A stretch of DNA of 64,000 nucleotides from Burkholderiaceae bacterium (GTDB lineage: Bacteria > Pseudomonadota > Gammaproteobacteria > Burkholderiales > Burkholderiaceae_C), in assembly GCA_030123545.1 (NCBI GenBank), contig CP126124.1, positions 930,001-994,000 on the forward strand, written 5' to 3'. The notes under the pieces were generated by a model. The model was not told where the DNA came from and made no database searches. It saw only the letters and a list, made by a program, of their open reading frames with translations. The stretch's first letter is position 1. Each line of letters starts with the position of its first letter. The position numbers were made by a program, and so were the translations under genes. This document shows, piece after piece, positions 1 to 10,589 of the stretch.

Positions 1-1041
1 AAGATCCAGTTTTTCGCCTACAGCACGTTGCGCGACGCGGTGGTCCAGAACAAGGCCAAGGCCGGCAGCGTGGTCGTGCTCGACGCGGTCACCGGCGAAC
101 TGCTCGCGATGGCCAACTACCCGAGCTTCGATCCGAACAACAGAAAGGACATGACCGGCGAGCAGTTGCGTAACCGTGCGATGACCGACGTGTTCGAGCC
201 GGGTTCGACGATGAAGCCGTTCACGATCGCGACCGCGCTGCAACTCGGGCGCGTGACGCCGCAGACCATCATCGACACCCGGCCCGGCCGCATCACGGTG
301 ACCGGCCGGACCATCCACGACGACGACGACTTCGGCGTGCTGACGGTGCAGGGCGTGATCCAGAAGTCGAGCAATGTCGGCGCGACCAAGATTTCGCAGC
401 GCATGTCGGCGCAGGAGATGTGGAATTCGTTCAGCGCGTGCGGGTTCGGCCAGAAGCCCCAGGTCAAGTTCCCCGGCGTGGTCACCGGCCGGCTACGGCC
501 ATGGAAGTCATGGCGGCCGATCGAGCAGGCGACGATGTCGTACGGCTACGGCCTGTCGGCGTCGCTGTTCCAGATCGCTCATGCGTACACCGCGTTCGCG
601 CACGACGGCGGCATCATCCCGGTGCGCATGCTGAAAGACGACACGCCTGCGATCGGCGTGCCGGTGTTTTCGCCGAAGGTGGCGAGCGAAGTGCGCACGA
701 TGTTGCACATGGTGGTCAGCCCCGGTGGCACCGCGCCGCTGGCGCAGCCGGTCGGCTATTCGGTCGGCGGCAAGACCGGGACCGCGCACAAGCAGGTCGG
801 CAAGGGCTACGCGAGCAACAAGTACCGCGGCTTCTTCACCGGCATCGCGCCGATCGACAACCCGCGCATCGTGGTGTCGGTGATGATCGATGAGCCGAGC
901 GCGGGCAAGTATTTCGGCGGCCTGGTCGCGGCCCCGGTGTTCGCCCAGGTGGTCCAGCAGACGCTGCGCGTGATGAACGTGCCCCCCGACATGGCGGTCA
1001 AACCGCAGATCGTCGCCAGCGGCGTCAAGGAAAGCTTTTAA
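1..1041 (+). CDS. ftsI: FtsI / PBP3 peptidoglycan transpeptidase, C-terminal part
   Basis: Septal class B penicillin-binding protein that cross-links peptidoglycan at the division site in the inner membrane. The frame is open from base 1, so the N-terminus (membrane anchor and most of the non-penicillin-binding domain) lies off the left edge. The three transpeptidase motifs are visible: STMK with the catalytic Ser at bases 205-207, SSN at 367-375 and KTGT from 772. The stop TAA is 3 bases before the murE start, so it is translated with the dcw operon. The motif set plus murE directly downstream makes the call firm. Confidence 0.95.
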   Translation, partial: KIQFFAYSTLRDAVVQNKAKAGSVVVLDAVTGELLAMANYPSFDPNNRKDMTGEQLRNRAMTDVFEPGSTMKPFTIATALQLGRVTPQTIIDTRPGRITVTGRTIHDDDDFGVLTVQGVIQKSSNVGATKISQRMSAQEMWNSFSACGFGQKPQVKFPGVVTGRLRPWKSWRPIEQATMSYGYGLSASLFQIAHAYTAFAHDGGIIPVRMLKDDTPAIGVPVFSPKVASEVRTMLHMVVSPGGTAPLAQPVGYSVGGKTGTAHKQVGKGYASNKYRGFFTGIAPIDNPRIVVSVMIDEPSAGKYFGGLVAAPVFAQVVQQTLRVMNVPPDMAVKPQIVASGVKESF

Positions 1042-1044
1042 GCA

Positions 1045-2547
1045 ATGGAGCTGCTGTCCAATCCCGCCCAGGCATCGCGCTGGTTGCACCAGCGCGTGCG
1101 CGGCACGCTGTGGGCCGACAGCCGGCAGGTCGGCGCCGGCGACGGTTTCATCGCATGGCCCGGCACCGCGACCGACGGCCGGCGCTTCGTTCCCGCCGCG
1201 CTCGATCAAGGCGCTGCCGCCTGCCTGGTCGAGGCCGACGGCGTAGCCGCGTTCGGCTTTTCGAGCGATGCGATCGCCGCCTATCCGGGCCTGAAGGTCG
1301 CGACCGGGCCGATCGCCGCGACCTACTTCGAGCAGCCCAGCCATGGTCTCGATGTGCTCGCGGTCACGGGCACGAACGGCAAGACGTCGATCGCCTGGTG
1401 GCTCGCGCAAGCGCTATCGAATTCAGAGCTGAATGCCAAGATCCCATGCGGGCTTGTCGGAACTTTGGGTGTAGGTCGCCCGCCGCGGCTGGTGTCTACC
1501 GGCATGACCACGCCGGACCCGGTGCTGTTGCAACGCGAGTTTCGCCGCTTCGCGGACCAGGGCCTGCGCGCCTGTGCGATCGAGGCGTCGTCGATCGGCC
1601 TGGCCGAGCGCCGGCTCGACGGCACCCGGATCCGCGTCGCGCTGTTCACGAACCTGACCCAGGACCACCTGGACTATCACGGCACGATGCACGACTACTG
1701 GCTGGCCAAGGCCGAGCTGTTTCGCTGGCCAGGCTTGCAGGCTGCCGTCGTGAACGTCGACGATGCGCATGGGGCTCGGCTTGCGGACTCGCTGCGCGGC
1801 GGCATGCTCGATGTCTGGACCGTCTCGTGCGAGGGGCGCGCCGCGCGCCTGACTGCATCCGACATCGGCTATGCGGCCGACGCTGCCTTGTCCGGCCTGC
1901 ACTTTTCGGTCGCCGAGGGCGGGGAGCGGCACGCGATCGCGACGCAGTTGATCGGGCACTACAACGTGTCGAACCTGCTGTGCGTGATCGGCGGCCTGCG
2001 CGCGATGGGTGTTGCGCTGCACGACGCGGTCCGGGCCTGCACTGACCTGCTGCCGGTGCCAGGGCGCATGGAATGCGTGACCGCGCCGGGCCAGCCGCTG
2101 GTCGCGATCGATTACGCGCACACACCCGACGCGCTCGACAAGGCGCTGGCGGCGCTCAGGCCGCTGGCCGCGGCGCGCGGCGGAAAGCTCTGGTGCGTGT
2201 TCGGCTGCGGCGGCGACCGCGACCGCGCCAAGCGGCCGCGCATGGGCGCGATCGCAGCGGCGAACGCCGATCGCGTGACCGTGACCAGCGACAACCCGCG
2301 CAGCGAAGACCCCCGCGCGATCATCGAGGAGATTTTGCAGGGCATCGCCGACCGGTCGGCGCTGGTCGTGCAGAGCGACCGCGCGCGGGCGATCGCCGAA
2401 ACGCTGATTGCGGTGGCAACGGCCGACGTCGTGCTGCTCGCCGGCAAGGGGCACGAGGACTACCAGGAAATCGCCGGCGTACGCCGGTCGTTTTCCGATC
2501 GGGCCGAGGCGCAACGCGCACTCGCGGCCAGAGGGGCGGGTGCATGA
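1045..2547 (+). CDS. murE: MurE, UDP-MurNAc-L-Ala-D-Glu:meso-DAP ligase
   Basis: Cytoplasmic Mur ligase that adds the third stem-peptide residue. 500 residues, normal for the family. The ATP-binding loop GTNGKTS is at about residues 109-115. The substrate motif DNPR at about 416-419 is the signature for meso-diaminopimelate rather than lysine. The ATG lies 3 bases after the ftsI stop, and the stop overlaps the murF start as ATGA. A short AT-richer patch at about 1410-1460, encoding SNSELNAK just after the P-loop helix, differs in base composition from the rest of the gene and may be a decayed insertion of a small repeat. Confidence 0.97.
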   Translation: MELLSNPAQASRWLHQRVRGTLWADSRQVGAGDGFIAWPGTATDGRRFVPAALDQGAAACLVEADGVAAFGFSSDAIAAYPGLKVATGPIAATYFEQPSHGLDVLAVTGTNGKTSIAWWLAQALSNSELNAKIPCGLVGTLGVGRPPRLVSTGMTTPDPVLLQREFRRFADQGLRACAIEASSIGLAERRLDGTRIRVALFTNLTQDHLDYHGTMHDYWLAKAELFRWPGLQAAVVNVDDAHGARLADSLRGGMLDVWTVSCEGRAARLTASDIGYAADAALSGLHFSVAEGGERHAIATQLIGHYNVSNLLCVIGGLRAMGVALHDAVRACTDLLPVPGRMECVTAPGQPLVAIDYAHTPDALDKALAALRPLAAARGGKLWCVFGCGGDRDRAKRPRMGAIAAANADRVTVTSDNPRSEDPRAIIEEILQGIADRSALVVQSDRARAIAETLIAVATADVVLLAGKGHEDYQEIAGVRRSFSDRAEAQRALAARGAGA

Positions 2548-3977
2548 CTGGCGCCGCGCAGCAGCGCGCCGGCGTCGCCGTGCCGCCGATGATGACCCTG
2601 GGCCAGGCCCACGCGTGGCTGGCCGGTTCGCGACTCGTCGGCGACGGCGGGGTGCCGCTCGTGCGCGTGCACAGCGACACGCGAACGCTGCAAGCCGGCG
2701 ATCTGTTCGTCGCGCTGCGCGGCGAGCGCTTCGACGCGAACGACTTCCTGGCCGAGGCGAAGGCGCGCGGCGCCGCGGCGGCGATCGCCGAGCGGGGCCT
2801 CGCCGCGGCCGGCCTGCCCGGCCTCGAGGTCGCGGACAGCCGGGCCGCGCTGGGAGCACTGGCCGCCGCGTGGCGCGCGCGTTTCGATCTGCCGCTGATC
2901 GCGGTCACCGGCAGCAACGGCAAGACCACGGTGACGCAGATGATCGCAGCGATCCTGCACGCCTGGCTGGGCGAAGCCGCGTTCGCAACGCGCGGCAACC
3001 TGAACAACGACGTCGGCCTGCCGTTGACCCTGCTGCAACTGCGCGGCACGCACCGTGCGGCGGTGGTCGAACTCGGCATGAACCATCCGGGGGAGATCGC
3101 CACGCTCGCAGGCATCGCGCGGCCCACCGTCGGACTGGTGAACAACGCCCAGCGCGAACACCAGGAATTCATGGCGACCGTGGAGGCCGTCGCGCGCGAG
3201 AACGGCTCGGTGATCGACGCGCTGGCGCCGGATGGCATCGCGGTGTTTCCGTCCGATGACGCGTACACCCCGATCTGGAACGCGCTGGCGGCAGCGCGCC
3301 GCTGCATTCGTTTCGGCGCCGATGCCGGCGCCGAGGTCAGTCTGGCCGGTACCGAGTGGAAACAGGGGCATTGGCAGGTCGGGGTGCGAACGCCGGCCGG
3401 GCTACTTGCTTTCGAGCTCCACATCGCCGGCCGCCACAACCTGCGCAACGCGCTCGCCGCAGTCAGCTGCGCGCTGGCGGCCGGTGCGCCATCGGTCGCG
3501 ATCGCCGAGGGGCTGGGGCGCTTTCAACCGGTCGCCGGGCGCTGTCGCGCGTTCGCCATCCTGCTTTCCGGGCGCGAAGTCACGCTGGTCGACGACAGCT
3601 ACAACGCGAACCCGGACTCGGTGTGTGCCGCGATCGACCTGCTCGCCGAGCTGCCGGGCCCGCATCTGCTGGTGCTCGGCGACATGGGCGAGGTCGGCGA
3701 CCAGGGCCCGCGCTTTCACGCGGAAGTCGGCGCCTATGCGCGCGAGCGCGGCATCGGGCGCCTGTTCACGCTGGGCAACCAGTCCGCGCATGCGGCCGCC
3801 AGTTTCGGCGGCGGCCGGCATTTCGCGGGCGACCTCGACGCGCTGCTGGCCGCGGTGCGCGCCGAACCGCAAGGCGTTGCCAGCGTGCTGGTCAAGGGCT
3901 CGCGCTTCATGCGGATGGAGCGCGTGGTCGACACGCTGATCGAGCCGCGAGCCGGGGAGTCGGGTCATGCTGCCTAG
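2544..3977 (+). CDS. murF: MurF, UDP-MurNAc-tripeptide:D-Ala-D-Ala ligase
   Basis: Adds the D-Ala-D-Ala dipeptide to UDP-MurNAc-tripeptide in the cytoplasm, finishing the soluble precursor. I chose the ATG at 2544 because it overlaps the murE stop as ATGA and gives 477 residues; the frame is open further upstream, but only as a shadow inside murE. The Mur-ligase P-loop GSNGKTT is near residues 122-130, and YNANPDS in the C-terminal third is typical of MurF. The 3' end overlaps mraY by 11 bases. Confidence 0.96.
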   Translation: MTGAAQQRAGVAVPPMMTLGQAHAWLAGSRLVGDGGVPLVRVHSDTRTLQAGDLFVALRGERFDANDFLAEAKARGAAAAIAERGLAAAGLPGLEVADSRAALGALAAAWRARFDLPLIAVTGSNGKTTVTQMIAAILHAWLGEAAFATRGNLNNDVGLPLTLLQLRGTHRAAVVELGMNHPGEIATLAGIARPTVGLVNNAQREHQEFMATVEAVARENGSVIDALAPDGIAVFPSDDAYTPIWNALAAARRCIRFGADAGAEVSLAGTEWKQGHWQVGVRTPAGLLAFELHIAGRHNLRNALAAVSCALAAGAPSVAIAEGLGRFQPVAGRCRAFAILLSGREVTLVDDSYNANPDSVCAAIDLLAELPGPHLLVLGDMGEVGDQGPRFHAEVGAYARERGIGRLFTLGNQSAHAAASFGGGRHFAGDLDALLAAVRAEPQGVASVLVKGSRFMRMERVVDTLIEPRAGESGHAA

Positions 3978-5145
3978 CCTCGCCCAGTGGCTGCAGACGC
4001 TGTCGCCCGAGTTCGGCGTGTTCCGCGTGTTTCAGTACCTGACCTTCCGCGCGCTGATGGCGGCGATGACCGCGCTGCTGATCGGTCTGGTCGCCGGACC
4101 TTACGTGATCCGGCGTCTGAGCGAACTCAAGATCGGCCAGCCGATCCGCGGCTATGGGCTGGAATCGCACCTCTCCAAGAGCGGCACGCCGACGATGGGC
4201 GGTGTGCTGATCCTGCTGTCGATCACGATCTCGACGCTGCTGTGGTTCAACCCGTCGAACCGCTTCGTCTGGATCGTGCTGCTGGTCATGCTTGGCTTCG
4301 GTGCGATCGGCTGGGTCGACGATTGGCGCAAGGTGGTGAACAAGGATCCGGAGGGCATGCGCTCGGCCGAGAAGTATTTCTGGCAGTCGATCATCGGCCT
4401 GCTCGCCGCGCTGTACCTGGTGTTCAGCATTTCCGAGAGCTCGAACCTGCAGGTGCTCGAGCTGTTCTTCCACTGGGTGCGCTCCGGGTTCGACGTGAGC
4501 CTGCCGCCGAAGGCCGGTCTGCAGGTGCCGTTCTTCAAGGAGGTCAGCTATCCGCTCGGCGTGTTCGGCTTCGTGATCCTGTCGTACCTGGTGATCGTCG
4601 GATCCAGCAACGCGGTGAACCTGACCGACGGGCTCGACGGGCTGGCGATCATGCCTGTGGTGATGGTCGGCTCCGCGCTGGGCGTGTTTGCTTACGTGAC
4701 CGGCAGCGCGGTCTATTCGAAGTACCTGCTGTTCCCGCACATCACCGGGGCCGGCGAGCTGCTGGTGTTCTGCTCCGCGATGGCCGGCGCCGGCCTCGCG
4801 TTCCTGTGGTTCAACACCTACCCGGCGCAGGTGTTCATGGGCGACGTCGGTGCGCTCGGACTCGGCGCGGCCCTCGGCACGATCGCGGTGATCGTGCGCC
4901 AGGAAATCGTGCTCGCGGTGATGGGCGGGATCTTCGTGGTCGAGGCGATCTCGGTGATGGCGCAGGTGACCTACTTCAAATACACGAAGCGCCGCTACGG
5001 CGAGGGCCGGCGCATCCTGAAGATGGCGCCGCTGCACCATCATTTCGAGAAGAGCGGCTGGAAGGAAACGCAGGTCGTGGTGCGGTTCTGGATCATCACC
5101 ATGCTGCTGTGCCTGCTCGGGCTGTCGACGCTGAAGCTGAGGTAG
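3967..5145 (+). CDS. mraY: MraY, phospho-MurNAc-pentapeptide translocase
   Basis: Polytopic inner-membrane enzyme that transfers phospho-MurNAc-pentapeptide to undecaprenyl phosphate, making lipid I. 392 residues with about ten hydrophobic segments. Family motifs are present: the DD pair in WVDDWRK near residue 118, NLTDGLDGLA near 218, and the histidine-rich loop APLHHHFE near 355. The start lies inside the last codons of murF, so translation is probably coupled. Confidence 0.97.
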   Translation: MLPSLAQWLQTLSPEFGVFRVFQYLTFRALMAAMTALLIGLVAGPYVIRRLSELKIGQPIRGYGLESHLSKSGTPTMGGVLILLSITISTLLWFNPSNRFVWIVLLVMLGFGAIGWVDDWRKVVNKDPEGMRSAEKYFWQSIIGLLAALYLVFSISESSNLQVLELFFHWVRSGFDVSLPPKAGLQVPFFKEVSYPLGVFGFVILSYLVIVGSSNAVNLTDGLDGLAIMPVVMVGSALGVFAYVTGSAVYSKYLLFPHITGAGELLVFCSAMAGAGLAFLWFNTYPAQVFMGDVGALGLGAALGTIAVIVRQEIVLAVMGGIFVVEAISVMAQVTYFKYTKRRYGEGRRILKMAPLHHHFEKSGWKETQVVVRFWIITMLLCLLGLSTLKLR

Positions 5146-5148
5146 GCG

Positions 5149-6657
5149 ATGGGCACGATGGACTCCCGCCACGTATTGATCCTCGGCCTGGGGGCTTCGG
5201 GGCTTGCGATGGCGCGCTGGTGCGCGCGCGCGGGCGCGCAGGTCACGGTCGCCGACACGCGCAGCGCGCCGCCACAGCTGGAGGCGCTGTGCCGCGAGCT
5301 GCCGAAGGCCCGTTTTATCGCGGGCGCGTTCGACGCGGCGCTGCTGGACGGCGCGCCGGTCGATGCGGTGTTCAAGAGCCCGGGCCTGACACCGGCCGCG
5401 GTTGCTACAGTTATTGAAGCAACTCACGCAAGAAACATACCGGCTGGCGGCGAATTGACGCTGTTTTCCGAGGCGCTGGCCGGGCTGCGCGGCGCGCGCG
5501 GCTACGCGCCGCATGTGCTGGCCGTCACCGGCACCAACGGCAAGACCACGGTCACCGCGCTGACCGGCCAACTGCTCGAGCGCGCCGGACAGGCGGTGGC
5601 GGTCGCCGGCAACATCGGCCCGACCCTGCTGGATACGCTGTCGGCGAGGCTCGATACGGACGATCTGCCGCAGACCTGGGTGCTGGAACTGTCGAGCTTC
5701 CAGCTCGAAGGCATAGCCGAGTTCGAGCCGACGGCGGGGGCGGTGCTCAACCTCAGCCAGGACCATCTGGACTGGCACGGCAGCATGCAGGCCTATGCGG
5801 CGGCCAAGGCCGGCATCTTCGGCCGACAGGCGCTGATGGTGCTCAACCGCGACGATCCGCAGGTGATGGCGATGCTGCCGGCGCCGGCCAAGGGCCGCGG
5901 CGGCCGGCTGGTCGAACGCGGCCATCTGACGTTCGGCGCCGACCTGCCGAAGCGTCCCGGCGATTTTGGCATCGAGACCGTGCACGGCATCGCCTGGCTG
6001 GTGCGTGCGCTGCCGGCCGATGCGCCGGCGCGCGGCGAAGAGCCGGAACTGCACCTGCAGCGGCTGCTGCCGGCGGACGCGCTGCGCATCCGCGGCCGCC
6101 ACAACGCAATGAATGCGCTGGCCGCGCTCGCGCTGGCGGGCGCGGCCGGCGCCGCGATCGGTCCGATGCTCTACGGCCTGCGCGAATACCGTGGCGAGCC
6201 GCACCGGGTCGAATCGGTAGCCATCGTGCAGGGCGTCGAGTACTTCGACGACAGCAAAGGCACGAACGTCGGTGCGACGGTCGCGGCGCTGAACGGGCTG
6301 GGCGCCGAGCGAAAACTCGTCGTGATCCTAGGCGGCGACGGCAAAGGACAGGACTTCGCGCCGCTCGCCGCGCCGATCGCGCGCCATGCGCGCGCCGCGG
6401 TGTTGATCGGACGCGACGCGCCGGCGGTGCGCGCCGCGCTCGCTTCCTGCGGCGTGCCGCTGCTCGACGCCGACTCGATGGCGCAGGCGGTGGAACTTGC
6501 TGGTGCCCAAGCGCGGTCGGGTGACGCGGTGCTGATGTCGCCCGCCTGCGCGAGCTTCGACATGTTCGACGACTATGCGCACCGCGCGCGGGTGTTCCGG
6601 GGCGCCGTCGCGGCGCGCGCCGCGCAGCAAGGCATCGATCTGGAGGGCGCCGCATGA
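5149..6657 (+). CDS. murD: MurD, UDP-MurNAc-L-Ala:D-Glu ligase
   Basis: Cytoplasmic ligase that adds D-glutamate as the second stem-peptide residue. 502 residues, slightly longer than the usual 440-490. The P-loop GTNGKTT is near residues 127-133, and DDSKGTNVGA in the C-terminal half is typical of MurD. ATG 5149 is 3 bases after the mraY stop; a second in-frame ATG at 5158 is a possible alternative. Bases 5401-5423 form a perfect 6-bp inverted repeat (GTTGCT/AGCAAC) in an AT-rich patch within the coding sequence, one of several such elements in the window. Confidence 0.96.
   Translation: MGTMDSRHVLILGLGASGLAMARWCARAGAQVTVADTRSAPPQLEALCRELPKARFIAGAFDAALLDGAPVDAVFKSPGLTPAAVATVIEATHARNIPAGGELTLFSEALAGLRGARGYAPHVLAVTGTNGKTTVTALTGQLLERAGQAVAVAGNIGPTLLDTLSARLDTDDLPQTWVLELSSFQLEGIAEFEPTAGAVLNLSQDHLDWHGSMQAYAAAKAGIFGRQALMVLNRDDPQVMAMLPAPAKGRGGRLVERGHLTFGADLPKRPGDFGIETVHGIAWLVRALPADAPARGEEPELHLQRLLPADALRIRGRHNAMNALAALALAGAAGAAIGPMLYGLREYRGEPHRVESVAIVQGVEYFDDSKGTNVGATVAALNGLGAERKLVVILGGDGKGQDFAPLAAPIARHARAAVLIGRDAPAVRAALASCGVPLLDADSMAQAVELAGAQARSGDAVLMSPACASFDMFDDYAHRARVFRGAVAARAAQQGIDLEGAA
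5401..5423. repeat. short AT-rich palindrome inside murD
   Basis: GTTGCT and AGCAAC flank an 11-base AT-rich centre. The element is read through in frame by murD. Similar GCTA...TAGC palindromes occur at 10541, 27413, 28961, 34451, 52476 and 53922. Confidence 0.55.
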
Positions 6658-6718
6658 GCTCCCGCCCGGCCGCTCCGAAGGGGGCTCGCACCGCAGTGCG
6701 AAGCACGGAGGTTACCCA

Positions 6719-7972
6719 ATGAATGCCGGGCAACGGCTGTCGACCTGGTTCGGGCGCGGGGCGCCGGCTGCCGAGGGCACGCTGCCGGTGCGCGTCAACG
6801 GTGCCGACTTCGGACGCACCCGCCGCGTGAGCGCGGCGGTCGCCGGGTTCGACCAGCCGCTCTTGTGGGTCACGGTGGCGCTGCTCGCCTGGGGCCTGGT
6901 GATGGTGTATTCGGCGACGGTGGCGATCCCGGACAACCCGCGCTTTACCCGCTATGCGCCGCTGCATTTCCTGTTCATGCACCTGCTGTCACTCGCGATC
7001 GGCTTCGTCGCGGCGCTGGTCACGTTCCAGATCCCGATGAACACATGGGAGAAGTGCGCGCGCTGGCTGTTCGTCGCCTCGCTCGCGCTGCTGCTGCTGG
7101 TGCTGGTACCGCACCTGGGCAAGAGCGTGAACGGCGCGCAACGCTGGATCGGGCTCGGCTTCATGAACTTCCAGCCGTCGGAGCTGGCGAAGCTGGCGGT
7201 GCTGATCTACGCCGCCGACTACATGGTGCGCAAGATGGAGGTCAAGGAGCGCTTCTTCCGCGCCGTGCTGCCGATGGCCGTCGCGGTCGCGCTGACCGGC
7301 GTGCTGCTGCTGGCCGAGCCCGACATGGGCGCGTTCATGGTGATCGCGGTGATCGCGATGGGCATCCTGTTCCTCGGCGGCGTGAACGCGCGCATGTTCT
7401 TCCTGATCGCGGCCGTGATGCTGATCGCGTTTGCGCTGATGGTGTGGATGAGCGAATGGCGGCGCGAGCGCATCTTCGCCTACCTGAACCCGTGGAGCGA
7501 GCACAACGCGTTGGGCAAGGGCTACCAGTTGTCGCATTCGCTGATCGCGATCGGGCGCGGCGAGATCTTCGGCGTCGGCCTCGGCGGCAGCGTCGAGAAG
7601 CTCCATTGGCTGCCCGAGGCGCACACCGACTTCCTGCTGGCCGTGATCGGCGAGGAGTTCGGCCTGGTCGGCGTGCTGTTCGTGCTCGGTCTGTTCTTCT
7701 GGCTGACGCGCCGCATCATGCACATCGGCCGCCAAGCGATCGCGCTGGACCGGGTGTTTCCCGGCCTGGTCGCGCAAGGCGTCGCGATCTGGATCGGTTT
7801 CCAGGCCTTCATCAACGTCGGCGTGAACCTCGGCGCGCTGCCGACCAAGGGCCTGACCTTGCCGCTGATGAGCTACGGCGGATCGGCGATCCTGATGAAC
7901 CTGATCGCGATCGCGATCGTGCTGCGCGTCGATTATGAAAACCGCGTGCTCATGCGCGGAGGCAGGGTATGA
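6719..7972 (+). CDS. ftsW: FtsW, septal SEDS glycosyltransferase
   Basis: Division-specific SEDS-family peptidoglycan polymerase of the inner membrane, partner of FtsI. I chose ATG 6719 because a strong Shine-Dalgarno (GGAGG at about 6707-6711) precedes it and because it gives 417 residues; the frame is open further upstream without a good site. Multiple membrane segments and the SEDS ending with PLMSYGGSA near the C-terminus are clear. The 61-base gap after murD is the longest inside mur/ftsW and looks repeat-derived. The stop overlaps the murG start as ATGA. Confidence 0.95.
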   Translation: MNAGQRLSTWFGRGAPAAEGTLPVRVNGADFGRTRRVSAAVAGFDQPLLWVTVALLAWGLVMVYSATVAIPDNPRFTRYAPLHFLFMHLLSLAIGFVAALVTFQIPMNTWEKCARWLFVASLALLLLVLVPHLGKSVNGAQRWIGLGFMNFQPSELAKLAVLIYAADYMVRKMEVKERFFRAVLPMAVAVALTGVLLLAEPDMGAFMVIAVIAMGILFLGGVNARMFFLIAAVMLIAFALMVWMSEWRRERIFAYLNPWSEHNALGKGYQLSHSLIAIGRGEIFGVGLGGSVEKLHWLPEAHTDFLLAVIGEEFGLVGVLFVLGLFFWLTRRIMHIGRQAIALDRVFPGLVAQGVAIWIGFQAFINVGVNLGALPTKGLTLPLMSYGGSAILMNLIAIAIVLRVDYENRVLMRGGRV

Positions 7973-9146
7973 CCGCAGTCCTGATGCTGGCGCAGACTTC
8001 CCTCCCCCGGATGGGGGAGGGTCAGGGTGGGGGAGAGCCCAATGCGGCGCGAAGCGCAGCGCCGAAGGCGACTGCGCTGGTCATGGCCGGTGGCACCGGC
8101 GGCCACATCTTCCCCGGGCTCGCGGTGGCGCAGGCGCTCGCTGAACGCGGCTGGCGCGTGCATTGGCTAGGCGGCCGTGGCCGCCCCGGCCAGCCGAGCA
8201 TGGAAAGCCAGCTGGTGCCGCCGCGCGGCTTCGCGTTCGAGGCGATCGATTTCTCTGGCGTGCGCGGCAAGGGACTGCGCACGCTGTTGCTGCTGCCGCT
8301 GCGATTGGCCAAGTCGTTCTGGCAGAGCGCTCAGGTGTTGCGCCGGGTGCGGCCGGACGTGGTGCTGGGCCTGGGCGGCTACATCAGCTTTCCCGGCGGG
8401 CTGATGAGCGTGCTGCAGCGCCGCCCGCTGGTGCTGCACGAGCAGAACTCGGTCGCCGGCCTGGCGAACCGGGTGCTGGCCCGGCTCGCCGCGCGCGTGT
8501 TCACCGCGTTCCCCGGCGTGCTCGGGCGCGCTCAGTGGATCGGCAATCCGTTGCGCGCCGCGTTTCTGCGCCAGCCCGGACCGGAACAGCGCTTCGCCGG
8601 CCGCAGCGGCCCGCTGCGGCTGCTCGTCGTCGGCGGCAGCCTGGGCGCGCGCGCGCTGAACGAAGTGGTGCCGCTGGCACTGGCGCGGATCCCTCTGCCT
8701 GAGCGCCCGCGGGTGCGGCACCAGAGCGGCGGCGGCGCCGACGGGCGGCAGATCGACGCGCTGCGCGCGCAGTATGCGAAGGCCGGCGTCGAGGCCGAAC
8801 TGACCGTGTTCATCGATGACACCGCGCAGGCCTTTGCCGACGCCGACCTGATCCTTTGCCGCGCCGGCGCGAGCACCGTGACCGAGATCGCCGCGATCGG
8901 CGCCGCCGCGGTGTTCGTGCCGTTCCCGTCGGCGGTGGACGACCACCAGACGCGCAACGCCGAGTTTCTGGTCACGCAGGGCGCCGGCTGGCTGCTGCCG
9001 CAGGCCGAACTCACGCCGATGGGCCTGGCCGAGATGCTGCGGGCGATGCAGCGCCCCGAACTGCTGCGCCGCGCGCTCGCAGCGAAGCAACTCGCGAAAA
9101 CCCACGCCACCGACGACCTGGTCGCCGCCTGCGAGGAGCTGGTGCC

Positions 9147-9150
<4 letters not shown>
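7969..9150 (+). CDS. murG: MurG, lipid II synthase, with unusual N-terminal extension
   Basis: Peripheral inner-membrane glycosyltransferase that adds GlcNAc to lipid I. The family N-terminus (VMAGGTGGHIFPG) does not begin until about residue 38. The first 33 or so residues are low-complexity (Gly/Pro/Ala) and are encoded by a GC-rich hairpin repeat at 8000-8021 plus flanking DNA. ATG 7969 overlaps the ftsW stop as ATGA, so translation presumably starts there and reads through the repeat in frame. From VMAGG on, the protein is a full-length MurG, with SLGARALNE and CRAGASTVTE visible. An internal start next to GGTGGH cannot be excluded. Confidence 0.95.
8000..8021. repeat. REP-like GC hairpin inside the murG reading frame
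   Basis: CCCTCCCCC and GGGGGAGGG form a perfect 9-bp stem with a 4-base loop, followed by a second G-rich run to about 8037. It resembles intergenic REP-type repeats of GC-rich proteobacteria, but here lies inside the 5' end of murG without a stop codon. Confidence 0.7.

Positions 9151-10585
<1,435 letters not shown>

Positions 10586-10589
<4 letters not shown>

Noticed and set aside
3907..6204. Long open frames antisense to murD/mraY and elsewhere (for example 44897-48559 on +)
   Set aside because: They lie opposite well-conserved genes, have His/Arg/Gln-rich composition typical of antisense reading of GC-rich codons, and match no family.
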